Shown here piece by piece: positions 9,387-19,894 of a DNA stretch of 64,000 bases. Position numbers and translations under genes: made by a program. Below the pieces are notes generated by a model. That model was not told where the DNA came from, did not search any database, and saw only the letters and a program-made list of their open reading frames with translations. Position 1 is the first letter of the stretch. Every line of letters begins with the position of its first letter. The stretch is from JAHCIE01 sp034431435 (lineage in GTDB: Bacteria; Chloroflexota; Anaerolineae; Epilineales; JAHCIE01): assembly GCA_034431435.1 (NCBI GenBank), contig DAOUDG010000031.1, positions 4,637 to 68,636 on the forward strand. Direction: 5' to 3'.

Positions 9387-10630
9387 GCATCTTGGAATCC
9401 CTACAGATTGCGGTGGATGGGCTGGTAGCGAATAAGCTGCGCGCGATTCTGACCATGTTGGGCATTATCATCGGCGTAGCGGCGGTCATCGTCATGCTGG
9501 GCATCGGGCGCGGCGCGCAGGCCAGCATCGAGGCGCAGATTCAGTCCAACGGCACGAACCTGTTGTACGTGCGGCCGGGTTCGACACAGTCGAGCGGCGT
9601 GCGCCAGGCGCAAGGCTCAGCGGCGACGCTGACCTACGCCGACGCCCAGGCGCTGGCCGAGCCGGGCGCGGCCCCGGCGGTAAAGGCCGTCGCGCCGGAG
9701 TACAACGCCTTCGGCCAGGTGGTCTACCAGGGCACGAACAGCAACTCGCGGGTGACGGGCGTGACGCCGGAGTACTTGGACGTGCGCATCCTGAAGCTTG
9801 CCAGTGGCGACTTCATCGACGCGGCGGCGGTGAGCGCCAAGTCGACGGTGGCTGTGCTGGGCGCGAATGTCGCCAAGACTCTGTTCGGAGACGCCGACCC
9901 TGTCGGCCAGAGCATTCGTATCAACAACGTGGCGTTCCAGGTCGTGGGCGTGCTGGCGGCGAAGGGCGGCACGGGCTTCGGCAGCCTCGACGACCAGGTG
10001 ATGGTTCCCATCACCACGGCCCAGGCTCGCCTATCGGGTAGCGGCCAGTTCCGCGGCTCCAACAATATCTCGACCATCAACGTCCAGATCGTAGACGCGG
10101 CCCAGAATGACGCGGCCATCCAGCAAGTGACGGCCATTCTGGAGGAACGCCATCGCACGACAGGCGATAACAACGACTTCAGCGTCCTCAGCCAGCAGGA
10201 CATCCTGGAGACGGCGACCACGACGACCGGCGTGTTCACCCTGTTCCTGGGCGCTATCGCGGGCATCTCGCTCCTCGTCGGCGGCATCGGCATCATGAAT
10301 ATCATGCTGGTCAGCGTGACCGAGCGCACCCGCGAGATCGGCCTGCGCAAGGCCGTGGGCGCGCGGCGCGGCGACATCCTGATGCAGTTCCTGGTGGAGG
10401 CAACGGTGCTCAGTGTGCTGGGCGGTCTCATCGGTGTGGGCATCGCCTTCGGCGTGGCGCGCCTCATCGGGGGCATGTCGGTGGGCAGCATCTCGCTCAA
10501 CCCCACCATCGGCCTGGACTCGGTGTTGCTGGCGTCGCTGTTCTCCATCGGTGTCGGCCTCTTCTTCGGCGCGTACCCGGCCAACCGCGCCGCCGGGTTG
10601 AACCCCATTGAGGCGCTGCGCTACGAGTAG
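9383..10630 (+). CDS. ABC transporter permease, MacB/FtsX family
   Basis: 415 residues. One N-terminal membrane segment with the [18 protein letters not shown] signature, a large extracytoplasmic MacB periplasmic-core-like domain (about 45-245), and three C-terminal segments with the FtsX motif ([27 protein letters not shown]). It forms a three-gene efflux operon with the preceding ATPase and adaptor. In proteobacteria MacAB-TolC exports macrolides and peptides; in this organism the cargo and whether an outer-membrane factor is used are unknown. Confidence 0.92.
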   Translation: MSILESLQIAVDGLVANKLRAILTMLGIIIGVAAVIVMLGIGRGAQASIEAQIQSNGTNLLYVRPGSTQSSGVRQAQGSAATLTYADAQALAEPGAAPAVKAVAPEYNAFGQVVYQGTNSNSRVTGVTPEYLDVRILKLASGDFIDAAAVSAKSTVAVLGANVAKTLFGDADPVGQSIRINNVAFQVVGVLAAKGGTGFGSLDDQVMVPITTAQARLSGSGQFRGSNNISTINVQIVDAAQNDAAIQQVTAILEERHRTTGDNNDFSVLSQQDILETATTTTGVFTLFLGAIAGISLLVGGIGIMNIMLVSVTERTREIGLRKAVGARRGDILMQFLVEATVLSVLGGLIGVGIAFGVARLIGGMSVGSISLNPTIGLDSVLLASLFSIGVGLFFGAYPANRAAGLNPIEALRYE

Positions 10631-11067
10631 GGGGCAGAGAGATTGGAGGTTAGGGATTGGAGATTGGTTGCGGATGCGGAGCGTGGAGCATACACAGGGG
10701 GCGGCGTGGCCGATAAGGCGCGCCGCCCCGCTGCATGTCGGTCGTTCGCATCGCTGTGCCTGGGAATCCTGGCGCTCTACCCACCGCGAGGCCGACTGTT
10801 GTCGGCTACGGCGTCGTTCCCGCCTCGATGTTCCAACGGAAGTCGACGTGAATGGTGCCGAACGTCGAGAAGCGCGCCGTCGGCACGGCCACCGTTGTCG
10901 GGGCACACGCGGCCAGGCCGAAGCCGCTGGCCGCGACCCAGGCCAACGTTTGTCCGCGTTCGTCCGTGCCCCCCTTGTATCCCCGAGCACAGCCCAAGCC
11001 TCTCACCCTGGCTGGCCCCCTTCCCCCGTAGACAGGGGCAGACGGAAGGGGCAGAGGGGCCAGACCC
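10631..11067 (+). other. 437-bp intergenic region between convergent genes, holding hairpins and short repeats
   Basis: No reliable gene. Just after the permease stop lies a purine-rich stretch with repeated GATTGGA/GGATTGGAGATTGG units (about 10650-10670). A perfect 9-bp inverted repeat (10908-10916 with 10927-10935) could end transcription from either side. The right end holds copy A of the CACCC...GGG hairpin repeat. A 66-codon minus-strand frame (10806-11006) includes a lipobox-like GLAAC and might be a gene remnant, but lacks support. Confidence 0.5.
11001..11060 (+). repeat. CACCC...GGG hairpin repeat, copy A
   Basis: A C-rich half beginning TCTCACCCTGG is followed by a turn around GTAGACAGG and a G-rich half (GGAAGGGGCAGAGG). 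The layout matches the elements at 19831-19876 (reverse orientation) and 34449-34510. The similarity is partial and judged by eye. Confidence 0.45.
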
Positions 11068-12708
<1,641 letters not shown>

Positions 12709-12813
12709 CGTGCTTACCTCGTCGTGGGGTGATTGATGTGGCGACGGCGGCCCCTGTGGTTGCGCCGTGTCTGTCCTGATTATACCCTACGTTATCAGCA
12801 TCGCCGGCCCTCT

Positions 12814-12885
12814 GGCAACGAAGATGTTGCCGAAGATCGGAGTCCAGTATATGCTCCCGCCAACGCCGCGTCAAAGCACGCGGCG
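12814..12885 (+). repeat. two small perfect hairpins between divergent genes
   Basis: GGCAAC/GTTGCC (12814-12819 with 12826-12831) and CGCCGCGT/ACGCGGCG (12864-12871 with 12878-12885). They lie between pgm and the DUF169 gene. They may be regulatory, but no protein target is evident. Confidence 0.4.
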
Positions 12886-12916
12886 CATCTTGATCCGATG
12901 GGCGTCGTTGGTTCGC

Positions 12917-12945
12917 TTGCGGCTCGCCACCACTGAGACTATACT
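12917..12945 (+). promoter_or_regulatory. candidate promoter of the DUF169 gene
   Basis: TTGCGG at 12917 and TATACT at 12940 with a 17-bp spacer. The expected start near 12952 leaves a leader of only about 14 nt, just enough to include AAGGAGG before the ATG. Confidence 0.5.
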
Positions 12946-12965
12946 CCTGCTCACAAGGAGGCGCT

Positions 12966-13793
12966 ATGACCGAGACAACCCCTCCCCCGATGACCGTGGC
13001 CGAGTTCGCCGCCGCACTCGACCAGCACATCCGCCCCGCCACCTTCCCCATCGCCATCAAGATGCTTGCCTCTGGCGAGCCGCTGCCGCCCAAGACGCGC
13101 CGCCCAACGGAGATGGGCTTCCAGACGGCCATCTGCCAGGGCTTCGCCCTCGCCCGCCGCTACGGCTGGCCCATCGCCATCGGCATCGAGGACCTGTCAT
13201 GCCCGCTGGCGAAGGCCGTGTTCGGCTTCGCTCCCCTGGTGGACTTCTACGAGCAGGGGCACGCCTGCGCCGGGATGTACACGGCGACGCCCGCCGCCGG
13301 GGCGATGACCGAAGCGGCGGTGGACAAGTTCCCCTATCGTCGCTATGAGCATATCGTGGTCGCGCCCATCCAGCGCACGAACTTCGACCCCGACGTGATT
13401 CTGGTCTACGGGACGCCGGGGCAGGTGATGCGGCTGGTGACGGCGGCGCTGTGGAAGACAGGCGGGCGGCTGGCGGCGTCCTTCTCAGGGCGCATCGACT
13501 GCGCGGATGCGGTCATCACCACCATGCAGACGCAGCAGCCCCAGGTCGTGTTACCGTGCTACGGCGACCGCGTCTTCGCCCAGACCGAAGACCACGAGAT
13601 GGCCTTCGCCCTACCTGTGGCCGCCATGGCCGACATTGTGGAGGGTCTAGAGGGAACGCACAAGGGCGGCATCCGCTACCCCATCCCCAGCTTCCTGCGC
13701 TACACCGGCCAGTACCCCGACCACTACAACGTCCTCAACGACAAGCTCGACGACGCCCGCGCCGAGCATCCTCAATCGGCGCGTGAAATCTGA
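12966..13793 (+). CDS. DUF169 family protein
   Basis: 275 residues, with an AAGGAGG sequence 5 nt before the ATG. DUF169 features are present: an early PIAIKML segment, CQGFALARRYGWP, CPLAKAVFGF, GHACAGMYT, and ALWKTGGRLAASFSGR followed by CADAV. Several conserved cysteines (in AICQGF, LSCPLA, HACAG, IDCADA, LPCYGD) suggest a metal or cofactor site, which is an inference. The biochemical function of the family is not established; it often occurs beside redox genes. Its 3' end overlaps that of the convergent molybdopterin oxidoreductase by 22 bp. Confidence 0.8.
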   Translation: MTETTPPPMTVAEFAAALDQHIRPATFPIAIKMLASGEPLPPKTRRPTEMGFQTAICQGFALARRYGWPIAIGIEDLSCPLAKAVFGFAPLVDFYEQGHACAGMYTATPAAGAMTEAAVDKFPYRRYEHIVVAPIQRTNFDPDVILVYGTPGQVMRLVTAALWKTGGRLAASFSGRIDCADAVITTMQTQQPQVVLPCYGDRVFAQTEDHEMAFALPVAAMADIVEGLEGTHKGGIRYPIPSFLRYTGQYPDHYNVLNDKLDDARAEHPQSAREI

Positions 13794-16168
13794 CATAGAT
13801 AGGCGCGGTGCGGGACGGAGCCGCTCACCGGGTCTATTTCGCCGTTGCCGATAATCATATTGAAGTTGGCTCCATCGGCGCTGAATGGGTCATAGCCCGG
13901 CGCACCGATGTCCGAGCAGGCCTGCCACCAGCCGTGCTGGCCGCAAACCACGTTGGGCTGAAGCGTGTCGTTGAGCCGCGCCCGCGCTCGCACGCTCCCG
14001 TCTGGCGTTTCAATGCGTACCCAGTCACCGGGCGCGACACCTCGTTCGGCGGCCGCGACCGGGTGTAGCTCGACCTCTGGGTCGAGCGCCAGGCGTCGCA
14101 GGCTTGGCAGCGCCCGCTGCTGCGTCTCACAGAACAGCGCGTGCTTGGCGCACGTCAGAATCAGCGGAAACCTCGCCACCAGGTCGGGCCGTGAGATAGG
14201 TCCCATGCGCGGCTCTTCATATTCTGGCAGGGGTGGATAGCCACCAGCCAGCAAGGTCTCTGAATATAACTCGATTCTCCGGGTTGGCGTGGCGAAGCCC
14301 CTCGCGACCCCGTCAGTTCGCTCCGCGAACTTGCGGTAGCGCGTTTGAACCGGGGCGCGAACTCCGCTCGGGTTGGCGCGCAGCGCATCGAGCGCAATGC
14401 CGGAGGGTTGAAGCTGGTAGCGATAGGCGGCCTCGATGTTGCCGTCCCAGAAATGGTCACCGAGACCGAGGCGGCAGGCGAGGTCAAAGACAATCTCCAC
14501 ATCGCCGCGCGCCTCACCACGCGGCTCGACCACGCGCCGACGCAGCTGCACCAGCGCTTGCGCCTCCGGACTAATCTCGAAGCCGATCTTGAGCGCTTCG
14601 CGCTCGAAGGCGCTGGCGACGGGCAACACAATATCGGCTAGCTCGGCCGTAGGATTCATGAACAGGTCGGCGTGGACATAGAAGTCGAGGGCAATCAACG
14701 CCCGGCGCCCATGCCGGCTGTCCGCATGAGCCATCAGGAGGTTGGCGCCGAACCCCACCAGCCCGCGCACCGGGTACGGCTTCTCTTTCAGGATGGCCCG
14801 ATACATATCGTCCGTTGTGACGAACTGCCAGCGCGCAGGACCCAGGGGCCGCTCCAGCAGGCCCAGGCTGCGCGAGCGCAGCTCGGCAGGCAGAAGCTCC
14901 GCAGCCTGGACATTGGCCGTGGGGGCAGCCGCGAACAGCACATTGCCGCCCGGCGCATCGAGGCTCCCGGTCAGCGCGTAGAGTTGGGCAATCGCCCGCG
15001 CGATCTGGGTGGCGTTCGTCTGCATCTCGACGCCGCTCCACGCATAGTAGGCGACGGGTCGAGCGTGCCAGAGCATGCTGGCCGCGCTCTCGACTTGAGA
15101 CGCATCAAGGCCACAAATCGCGGCCACCCGGTCGGGCGGATACTGACGGCAGTTGTCGGCCGTCAGGTCAAATACCGACCGGCACACGACGGTACCCTCA
15201 AGCGTCGAGATGGGGAAGCTGCCGAAGAGGGCCAGCTCGCCGGTATTGCCCTCATAGAGACCTGACGCCGGATCATACACGACGGGGCGCGCCGTGACCT
15301 CGTTCCAGGCAACGTAGCGGCGCTGGCTGCCGCCCGTCGCGAGGTCACTTTCCGTCAGCAAGCGCCCGTTGTCCGTCCGGACGAGCAGCGGGCCGTTCGT
15401 CCAGTCGCGAGTGAAGTCCACGTCATACCAACCCCGCTCGATCATCACGGCGGCGATGCCCAGCGCGAGCGCCGCATCGGTGCCCGGTCGCACCTGTAGC
15501 CAAAGGTCGGCTTTGTTCGCCGGCCCGGCGCGACGTGGGTCAACCACAATCAGGCGGGCGCCGCGCTTGAGCGCGCCTGTCGTGGCAACAGCATGCGCGA
15601 TTCGCGCCAGGTTCGGGTTGTAGCCCCAGAACAGGATGCACCCGGCCCGTTCGAGATCAGGCATATAGTTACCCGGGACAGCGGCGCCAAACGTGTAGGC
15701 TGTGGCCAGGTATCGCCCCCACCCGCACAACTCCATTGCCACACAGAAGTTGGGTGACCCGAACGCATTCTTCAGGCGCTCGATCCACACCTGCGCATCC
15801 GAGGAGGCCGATGTGGACGGCGAGACGCAACTGAACACGACGCTTTCCGGCCCATGCGTGGCGGCCAACTGGCGCAGCCGGGTGGCGGTCATATTCAGCG
15901 CTTCGTCCCAACTAATCCGCTCCCACCCGGGATCTGGGTCGCCCTTAGGGTGGGTGCGCTTCATGGGATACAGCAGCCGATCTGAGTGATAGACAAGCTC
16001 TGGCGCGGCCCGCCCCTTGGCGCACAAGGCTTTTCCCGTCGGGTGCGATGGATTCGGTTCCAGGGCGATGAAGCGGCCGTTCTCGACAACAGCGATTGAG
16101 CCGCACCGCGAAACGCACAGAGCGCAGTAACAAGGAATCCGCTCACTGGCTTGTGTGTGGGCTACCAT
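13772..16168 (-). CDS. molybdopterin (Mo/W-bis-MGD) oxidoreductase, catalytic subunit
   Basis: 798 residues from the ATG at 16168, which has GGGGAGG upstream; a GTG 15 nt earlier is possible but would overlap that site. The N-terminal [4Fe-4S] motif is CYCALCVSRC with a fourth Cys in ALCAKG. Further hallmarks of the DMSO-reductase superfamily are WERISWDEALN, FWGYNPNLAR, LIVVDPRR, GTDAALALG and the C-terminal molydopterin-dinucleotide-binding domain. Cys148, in ELCGWGR, is placed where the metal-ligating Cys/SeCys normally lies. There is no Tat signal, so it is cytoplasmic. No electron-transfer subunit or membrane anchor is adjacent. The substrate is unknown; formate, thiosulfate/polysulfide or acetylene-hydratase-like chemistry are all possible. 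Confidence 0.85.
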   Translation of the reverse strand: MVAHTQASERIPCYCALCVSRCGSIAVVENGRFIALEPNPSHPTGKALCAKGRAAPELVYHSDRLLYPMKRTHPKGDPDPGWERISWDEALNMTATRLRQLAATHGPESVVFSCVSPSTSASSDAQVWIERLKNAFGSPNFCVAMELCGWGRYLATAYTFGAAVPGNYMPDLERAGCILFWGYNPNLARIAHAVATTGALKRGARLIVVDPRRAGPANKADLWLQVRPGTDAALALGIAAVMIERGWYDVDFTRDWTNGPLLVRTDNGRLLTESDLATGGSQRRYVAWNEVTARPVVYDPASGLYEGNTGELALFGSFPISTLEGTVVCRSVFDLTADNCRQYPPDRVAAICGLDASQVESAASMLWHARPVAYYAWSGVEMQTNATQIARAIAQLYALTGSLDAPGGNVLFAAAPTANVQAAELLPAELRSRSLGLLERPLGPARWQFVTTDDMYRAILKEKPYPVRGLVGFGANLLMAHADSRHGRRALIALDFYVHADLFMNPTAELADIVLPVASAFEREALKIGFEISPEAQALVQLRRRVVEPRGEARGDVEIVFDLACRLGLGDHFWDGNIEAAYRYQLQPSGIALDALRANPSGVRAPVQTRYRKFAERTDGVARGFATPTRRIELYSETLLAGGYPPLPEYEEPRMGPISRPDLVARFPLILTCAKHALFCETQQRALPSLRRLALDPEVELHPVAAAERGVAPGDWVRIETPDGSVRARARLNDTLQPNVVCGQHGWWQACSDIGAPGYDPFSADGANFNMIIGNGEIDPVSGSVPHRAYLCQISRAD

Positions 16169-16301
16169 CTGATGCCTCCCCACTGACCGAAAGTATCACC
16201 AACGGCGCCGATTGTAGGGCCAGCAATCATACACCCAATGACATCGCCGTCAAGCAAGTTCAGCCTGCTGCTCGACCGTCCGACGCCACGCCCTAAAACT
16301 A

Positions 16302-16331
16302 CTTGCATTCTGCAAGCAACTAGATTATAGA
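16302..16331 (+). promoter_or_regulatory. candidate promoter with inverted-repeat operator
   Basis: TTGCAT at 16303 and TATAGA at 16326 are 17 bp apart. The perfect inverted repeat CTTGC-N5-GCAAG (16302-16316) covers the -35 hexamer, which is where a MarR- or HxlR-like repressor could bind. It would serve the two genes downstream. Confidence 0.45.
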
Positions 16332-16404
16332 TGTACCGGGCCGTGTCACACTACCCAGTTGGCGCGCTGCCGCGCCGATTCTGACGCCGGTCTTCCTCGC
16401 GCCC

Positions 16405-16632
16405 GTGCTGGCTGAAGCGCTGCTGGTCGTCCGCAGGCTGACGACGGCCGAAGGGTGGAACGACCGTCATCGCCTCGCCCTCATCGTTGGAGCCAGTCTG
16501 GCGAGTATGCTGGGCGGCGTGATGGCAGTGGTGGCCGCGCCTCCGGCGGACCGGATCGGCAAGCTCGTGTTTGACGTCGTCGCCATCGTAGCCTTCGGCT
16601 ATCTGGCCCGGCGCGTTCGGCAACGTACTTAG
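16405..16632 (+). CDS. small hypothetical membrane protein
   Basis: 75 residues from a GTG start. Two hydrophobic segments (about 24-45 and 50-68) and a basic C-terminus (RRVRQRT) are visible. The frame is open and remains hydrophobic upstream to the stop at 16321, encoding LTPVFLAPVLAEALLV. The true start may therefore be earlier at a non-ATG codon, or this may be the 3' remnant of a longer gene. It ends 15 nt before the next gene, with AGGAAGGGG between, so the two are likely co-transcribed. I do not recognise the family. Confidence 0.55.
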   Translation: MLAEALLVVRRLTTAEGWNDRHRLALIVGASLASMLGGVMAVVAAPPADRIGKLVFDVVAIVAFGYLARRVRQRT

Positions 16633-16647
16633 GAAGGGGTCTACCAC

Positions 16648-17508
16648 ATGCTCGCCTTCATCAAGGCCGTTCTATGGGCTATTTTCGCCCTCATTATCGC
16701 CGCGGCGGCTCTACTGGGTATCGGCCAGTGGACCTACAATCGACGGGTGAGCGCCGATGTCCGCGACTTCTTCGCCCGCCAATCCGGCGGCCAGGCGGCG
16801 GCCGACGTGGTCGTGAGTGAGGCCATGCTAGACAACCTGCCCGCGCCCATCCGCCGCTACCTGATCTACAGTGGGGTCGTCGGTCAGCCCATCCCGCATA
16901 CCGTGCGCCTCCACCAGGTAGGGCAGTTCCGCACCGCCCCCACCCAGCCCTGGCTGGACATCGCCGCCGACGAATACTACACCGTCGACGAGCCGGGCTT
17001 CATGTGGGACGCGACGTTCTACATGGCGGGTGTGCCCTTCATGCGCATCCGCGACAGGTACACCGATGGCGAGGGCAACATCCGCATGACGGTGTGGTCG
17101 CTGGTCCCGGCCATGGACAGGCGGAGCGCGGGGCTGAATCAGGGCGCGCTACTGCGCTACTTCAACGAGCTGGCGACGTGGTTCCCCGCCGCGCTGCTGA
17201 AGGACAACGTCACCTACCGCGCCATCGACGACGAGACTGCCGAGGTCATCTTCACCGATCGCGGGCAGAGCGTGTCCGCCATCCTCTACGTCGACGCCGA
17301 GGGTCGGCTGACCAACTTCATCGCCGATCGCTACCAGGATGGCGTCGACGAGTATCGGCGGTGGGCCACGCCGCTAACGGTGTATGGCGAGCAGGCGGGA
17401 CTGCGGCTGCCGCTACGCGGACGGGGGGTGTGGCTCAACCCCGAGGGCGATTTCGAATACATCAACCTCGAGATAACCGAGATTATCTACGACGACGCGA
17501 GGAGCTAA
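16648..17508 (+). CDS. DUF6544-like membrane-anchored protein
   Basis: 286 residues with an N-terminal membrane anchor (about 5-24). The rest is a soluble domain with LPAPIRRYLIYSGVVGQPIP, a RLHQVGQFRT strand, and repeated beta segments up to INLEITEIIYDD. This layout matches the family annotated DUF6544/DUF6920, whose role is unknown. The conserved RYL-x-YSG and QxGxFR motifs support the assignment. It is preceded by a small membrane protein gene in what looks like a two-gene operon. Confidence 0.7.
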   Translation: MLAFIKAVLWAIFALIIAAAALLGIGQWTYNRRVSADVRDFFARQSGGQAAADVVVSEAMLDNLPAPIRRYLIYSGVVGQPIPHTVRLHQVGQFRTAPTQPWLDIAADEYYTVDEPGFMWDATFYMAGVPFMRIRDRYTDGEGNIRMTVWSLVPAMDRRSAGLNQGALLRYFNELATWFPAALLKDNVTYRAIDDETAEVIFTDRGQSVSAILYVDAEGRLTNFIADRYQDGVDEYRRWATPLTVYGEQAGLRLPLRGRGVWLNPEGDFEYINLEITEIIYDDARS

Positions 17509-17571
17509 CCTTGGCCGGGTGAAGGTTTCACCACGCAAGCGAAATGGGTCGATTTTGGAGCGCGCCAGTCA

Positions 17572-17600
17572 TTGACATGGCGCGCTTTGTGTCGTATACT
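17572..17600 (+). promoter_or_regulatory. strong sigma-70-type promoter
   Basis: TTGACA at 17572-17577 and TATACT at 17595-17600 with an ideal 17-bp spacer. The predicted start is about 17607, leaving a leader of about 85 nt before the LacI-type regulator gene. Confidence 0.8.
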
Positions 17601-17615
17601 GCATCATGCCGCTTG

Positions 17616-17629
17616 TGGTAACGATAACA
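17616..17629 (+). promoter_or_regulatory. LacI-family-type operator, probably autoregulatory
   Basis: TGGTAACGATAACA is an imperfect palindrome (10 of 14 positions symmetric) centred on CG, the usual architecture of LacI/GalR operators. It lies about 10 bp after the predicted transcription start and before the LacI-type gene, so binding would block transcription. The palindrome is seen; binding is inferred. Confidence 0.6.
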
Positions 17630-17691
17630 TGGTAAGTGTACCAGTGTAGTCCTTTCATCGCCCTTCGCTTCGACGCCAGGACCTGGCCGCG

Positions 17692-19824
17692 ATGCCCACC
17701 ATAAGCGATGTCGCGAAACGAGCCGGCGTAGCCCCCATCACCGTCTCGCGCGTTCTCAACGGCGCGGAGAACGTGAACCCCGCCACGCGGCACAAGGTCG
17801 AGCAGGCTATCCAGGACCTGGGGTATCTACCCAACCTGGCCGCCCGCAGCCTGCGCTCCGGCCAGACGCGCACCCTGGCCCTGCTAGTCCCCGATATCGG
17901 CAACCCCTTCTGGCCCATCGTCGCGCGCGGTATCGAAGACGCCGCGCAGAGCGAGGGCTACTCCATCTTCCTCTGCAACACCGACGAGAATCCCGCCAAG
18001 CAGTTGAACTATCTGCGCGCCGTGCTGCAGCAGCGCGTCGATGGCGTCATCCTTGCCCCCTGCGACCCCGACGCTCAGAGCCTCCAGCCGCTGCGCGAGC
18101 AAGGCACGCCCACTGTCATCATCGACCGCCGCGTCGATGGCTGGGATGTGGATTCCGTGGTCGCCGACTCGGTGTCTGGCGCTCGCGCCCTGGTCCAGCA
18201 CCTGCTAAACCTGGGGCATACCCGCATCGCCATCCTGACCGGCCCCCCCGGCGTGAGTACGGCTGAAGACCGCGTGATCGGCTATCGGCTGGCGTTGCAC
18301 GACGCGGGTCTTGAGGTCGATACGCGCCTCATTCGCTGGGGCGAGTATCGCATCGCCTCCGGCTCTCAGCAGGCTCAGGCCATTTTGGACGAGGGGCTGG
18401 CGCCCACCGCCATCTTCACCGCCAACCAGGCCATCGCCCTGGGCGCGCTGGATGCGCTGACGGCGCGTGGCCTGGACGTGCCACGCGATGTGGCCCTGGT
18501 CAGCTTCGACGACCTGCCCGACGTGGATCACCTGTTTCCATTCCTGACCGTCGTGGCGCAGTCGGCCTACGACATGGGGCTGAATGCGGCGCAACTGCTG
18601 CTGAGCCGCATGAGCGCGGGTGTTGCCCTCGAGCCGCGCCACGTCGTGCTGCCTACGCGCCTGATCCTGCGCTACTCGTGCGGGCGCACACTCCGCACCA
18701 ACGAGGCCGAGGGCTACCGTCTGGTGCGCCCGCGAGATGTCCCCGTGCAGTCGGTGCTGGTAAAGCCCCTGACGCCGGCTGAGCATGAACGAGCCGCCGC
18801 CCTGGTGCCCGAAACGGCGTGGTCCGGCCTGGCGCAGCGCAATGCCATGACCGATACGGATCGCTCCAGCGTCCGCCGCCTGCGTCGCGCGCTGCAACAC
18901 CAGGCGACAGACCGCGTACCTTGCCTCGCCTACCCCATCGCCCAGCGCGCGCTGGTCGAATCCGTACTGGGCCGGAGCGCGCCGGCCGCCGTCAACGGCA
19001 GCGCGTCGTCGATTGCGCCCGGCGACCAGGTCGAGTTTGCCCAGCGCCTCGGCCTGGATGCGATAGGCTGCGACCTGACGTCTCACCTCGAGCCAGGCGC
19101 GACACGGGCCGATCTGGTCACACCACCGCGCCTGGCGGATCAACTCAGCCGGCTTGAGAACTATCTGCGCGCGGCACAACGTACCGAAGTGGGCGTTTTC
19201 GCCGAGCTTGGCGCGCATCTGCCCTCCGACGCAGGGGAGGCGCTGGCCGGACATGAGTGGCTCGACGTGGTATTGGCCCACCAGGAGAAGGTACTGCGTG
19301 CGGTGTGCGATCGCTTCGCCGCTGACCTCGTCTTTGTCATGCTCGACAGTACCGTCCTGGGACCGCACCCACCAAGCATTCACGCCCCCTCTTTCGCCAA
19401 CGAGATTCTGCCGCGCCTGCGCCGCCTGATTCAGCCGGCGCGCGAACACGGCCTGCCGGTCGGGCTGCGCGTGCGCGGGCCAATCGACGGCGACCTGGCG
19501 GCGGTGAGGGAAGCGGGCTTCGAGGTGCTTGCCCTCAGTGACGCCGACCTCGCGACATTGGCGGCCATCAAGCGCACCTGGGGCGACACACTCACTCTGG
19601 TGGGCGGCGTGCCCACCGGCCTGCTGGTGACAGGATCGCGTGAGGCCATCGAGGCGCAGGTGCGTGAGGCCTGCCTGGCTCTGGGCGCTGGCGGCGGCTT
19701 CGTGCTCAGCCCATCCGACGGCGTGCCCGAAGCAGCGAGCGCCGACAATTTTGTGGCGCTCGTCCGCGCCGCGTGGCGCTGGGGGAGAGAGAGCAGCGAC
19801 TCGGGGGTGGAGATTGGGAACTAG
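17692..19824 (+). CDS. LacI-family regulator fused to a uroporphyrinogen decarboxylase-like domain
   Basis: 710 residues, about twice the usual LacI length. Residues 1-50 are the LacI helix-turn-helix and hinge (TISDVAKRAGVAPITVSRVLNG; LGYLPNLAARSLR). Residues 60-335 are the periplasmic-binding-protein-like sensor (VPDIGNPFWPIVARGIEDAA, VDGVILAP, SFDDLPDVDHLFPFLTVV). After a linker, residues about 390-700 form a URO-D-superfamily TIM barrel: LRRALQHQATDRVPC, FAQRLGLDAIGCD, FANEILPRLRRLI, LVGGVPTGLLVTGS and GGGFVLSPSDGVPEAA. The frame is continuous with no frameshift signs. It is upstream of and co-directional with the deoxysugar operon, which it presumably controls. The URO-D half may bind a ligand or act on it. 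A fusion by genome reduction of two adjacent genes is the simplest origin. Confidence 0.85.
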   Translation: MPTISDVAKRAGVAPITVSRVLNGAENVNPATRHKVEQAIQDLGYLPNLAARSLRSGQTRTLALLVPDIGNPFWPIVARGIEDAAQSEGYSIFLCNTDENPAKQLNYLRAVLQQRVDGVILAPCDPDAQSLQPLREQGTPTVIIDRRVDGWDVDSVVADSVSGARALVQHLLNLGHTRIAILTGPPGVSTAEDRVIGYRLALHDAGLEVDTRLIRWGEYRIASGSQQAQAILDEGLAPTAIFTANQAIALGALDALTARGLDVPRDVALVSFDDLPDVDHLFPFLTVVAQSAYDMGLNAAQLLLSRMSAGVALEPRHVVLPTRLILRYSCGRTLRTNEAEGYRLVRPRDVPVQSVLVKPLTPAEHERAAALVPETAWSGLAQRNAMTDTDRSSVRRLRRALQHQATDRVPCLAYPIAQRALVESVLGRSAPAAVNGSASSIAPGDQVEFAQRLGLDAIGCDLTSHLEPGATRADLVTPPRLADQLSRLENYLRAAQRTEVGVFAELGAHLPSDAGEALAGHEWLDVVLAHQEKVLRAVCDRFAADLVFVMLDSTVLGPHPPSIHAPSFANEILPRLRRLIQPAREHGLPVGLRVRGPIDGDLAAVREAGFEVLALSDADLATLAAIKRTWGDTLTLVGGVPTGLLVTGSREAIEAQVREACLALGAGGGFVLSPSDGVPEAASADNFVALVRAAWRWGRESSDSGVEIGN

Positions 19825-19830
19825 CTCAAT

Positions 19831-19876
19831 CTCATTCCCGCTCCCTCGGAACGGGTCAGAGGGTCAGGGTGGGGGT
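19831..19876 (-). repeat. CACCC...GGG hairpin repeat, copy B
   Basis: On the minus strand it reads CCCCCACCCTGACCC, then a turn, then GAGCGGGAATGAG. The GGGAATGAG end matches the GGGAATCAG end of copy C at 34449-34510. It fills the gap between the LacI fusion and the next gene. Confidence 0.5.
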
Positions 19877-19894
19877 CTTCGCTCAGGAGGGGCT

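Noticed and set aside
10806..11006. Minus-strand 66-codon frame with lipobox-like GLAAC
   Set aside because: No ribosome-binding site, no full signal peptide at the N-terminus and no recognised domain. It may be a gene remnant, but I cannot support a feature.
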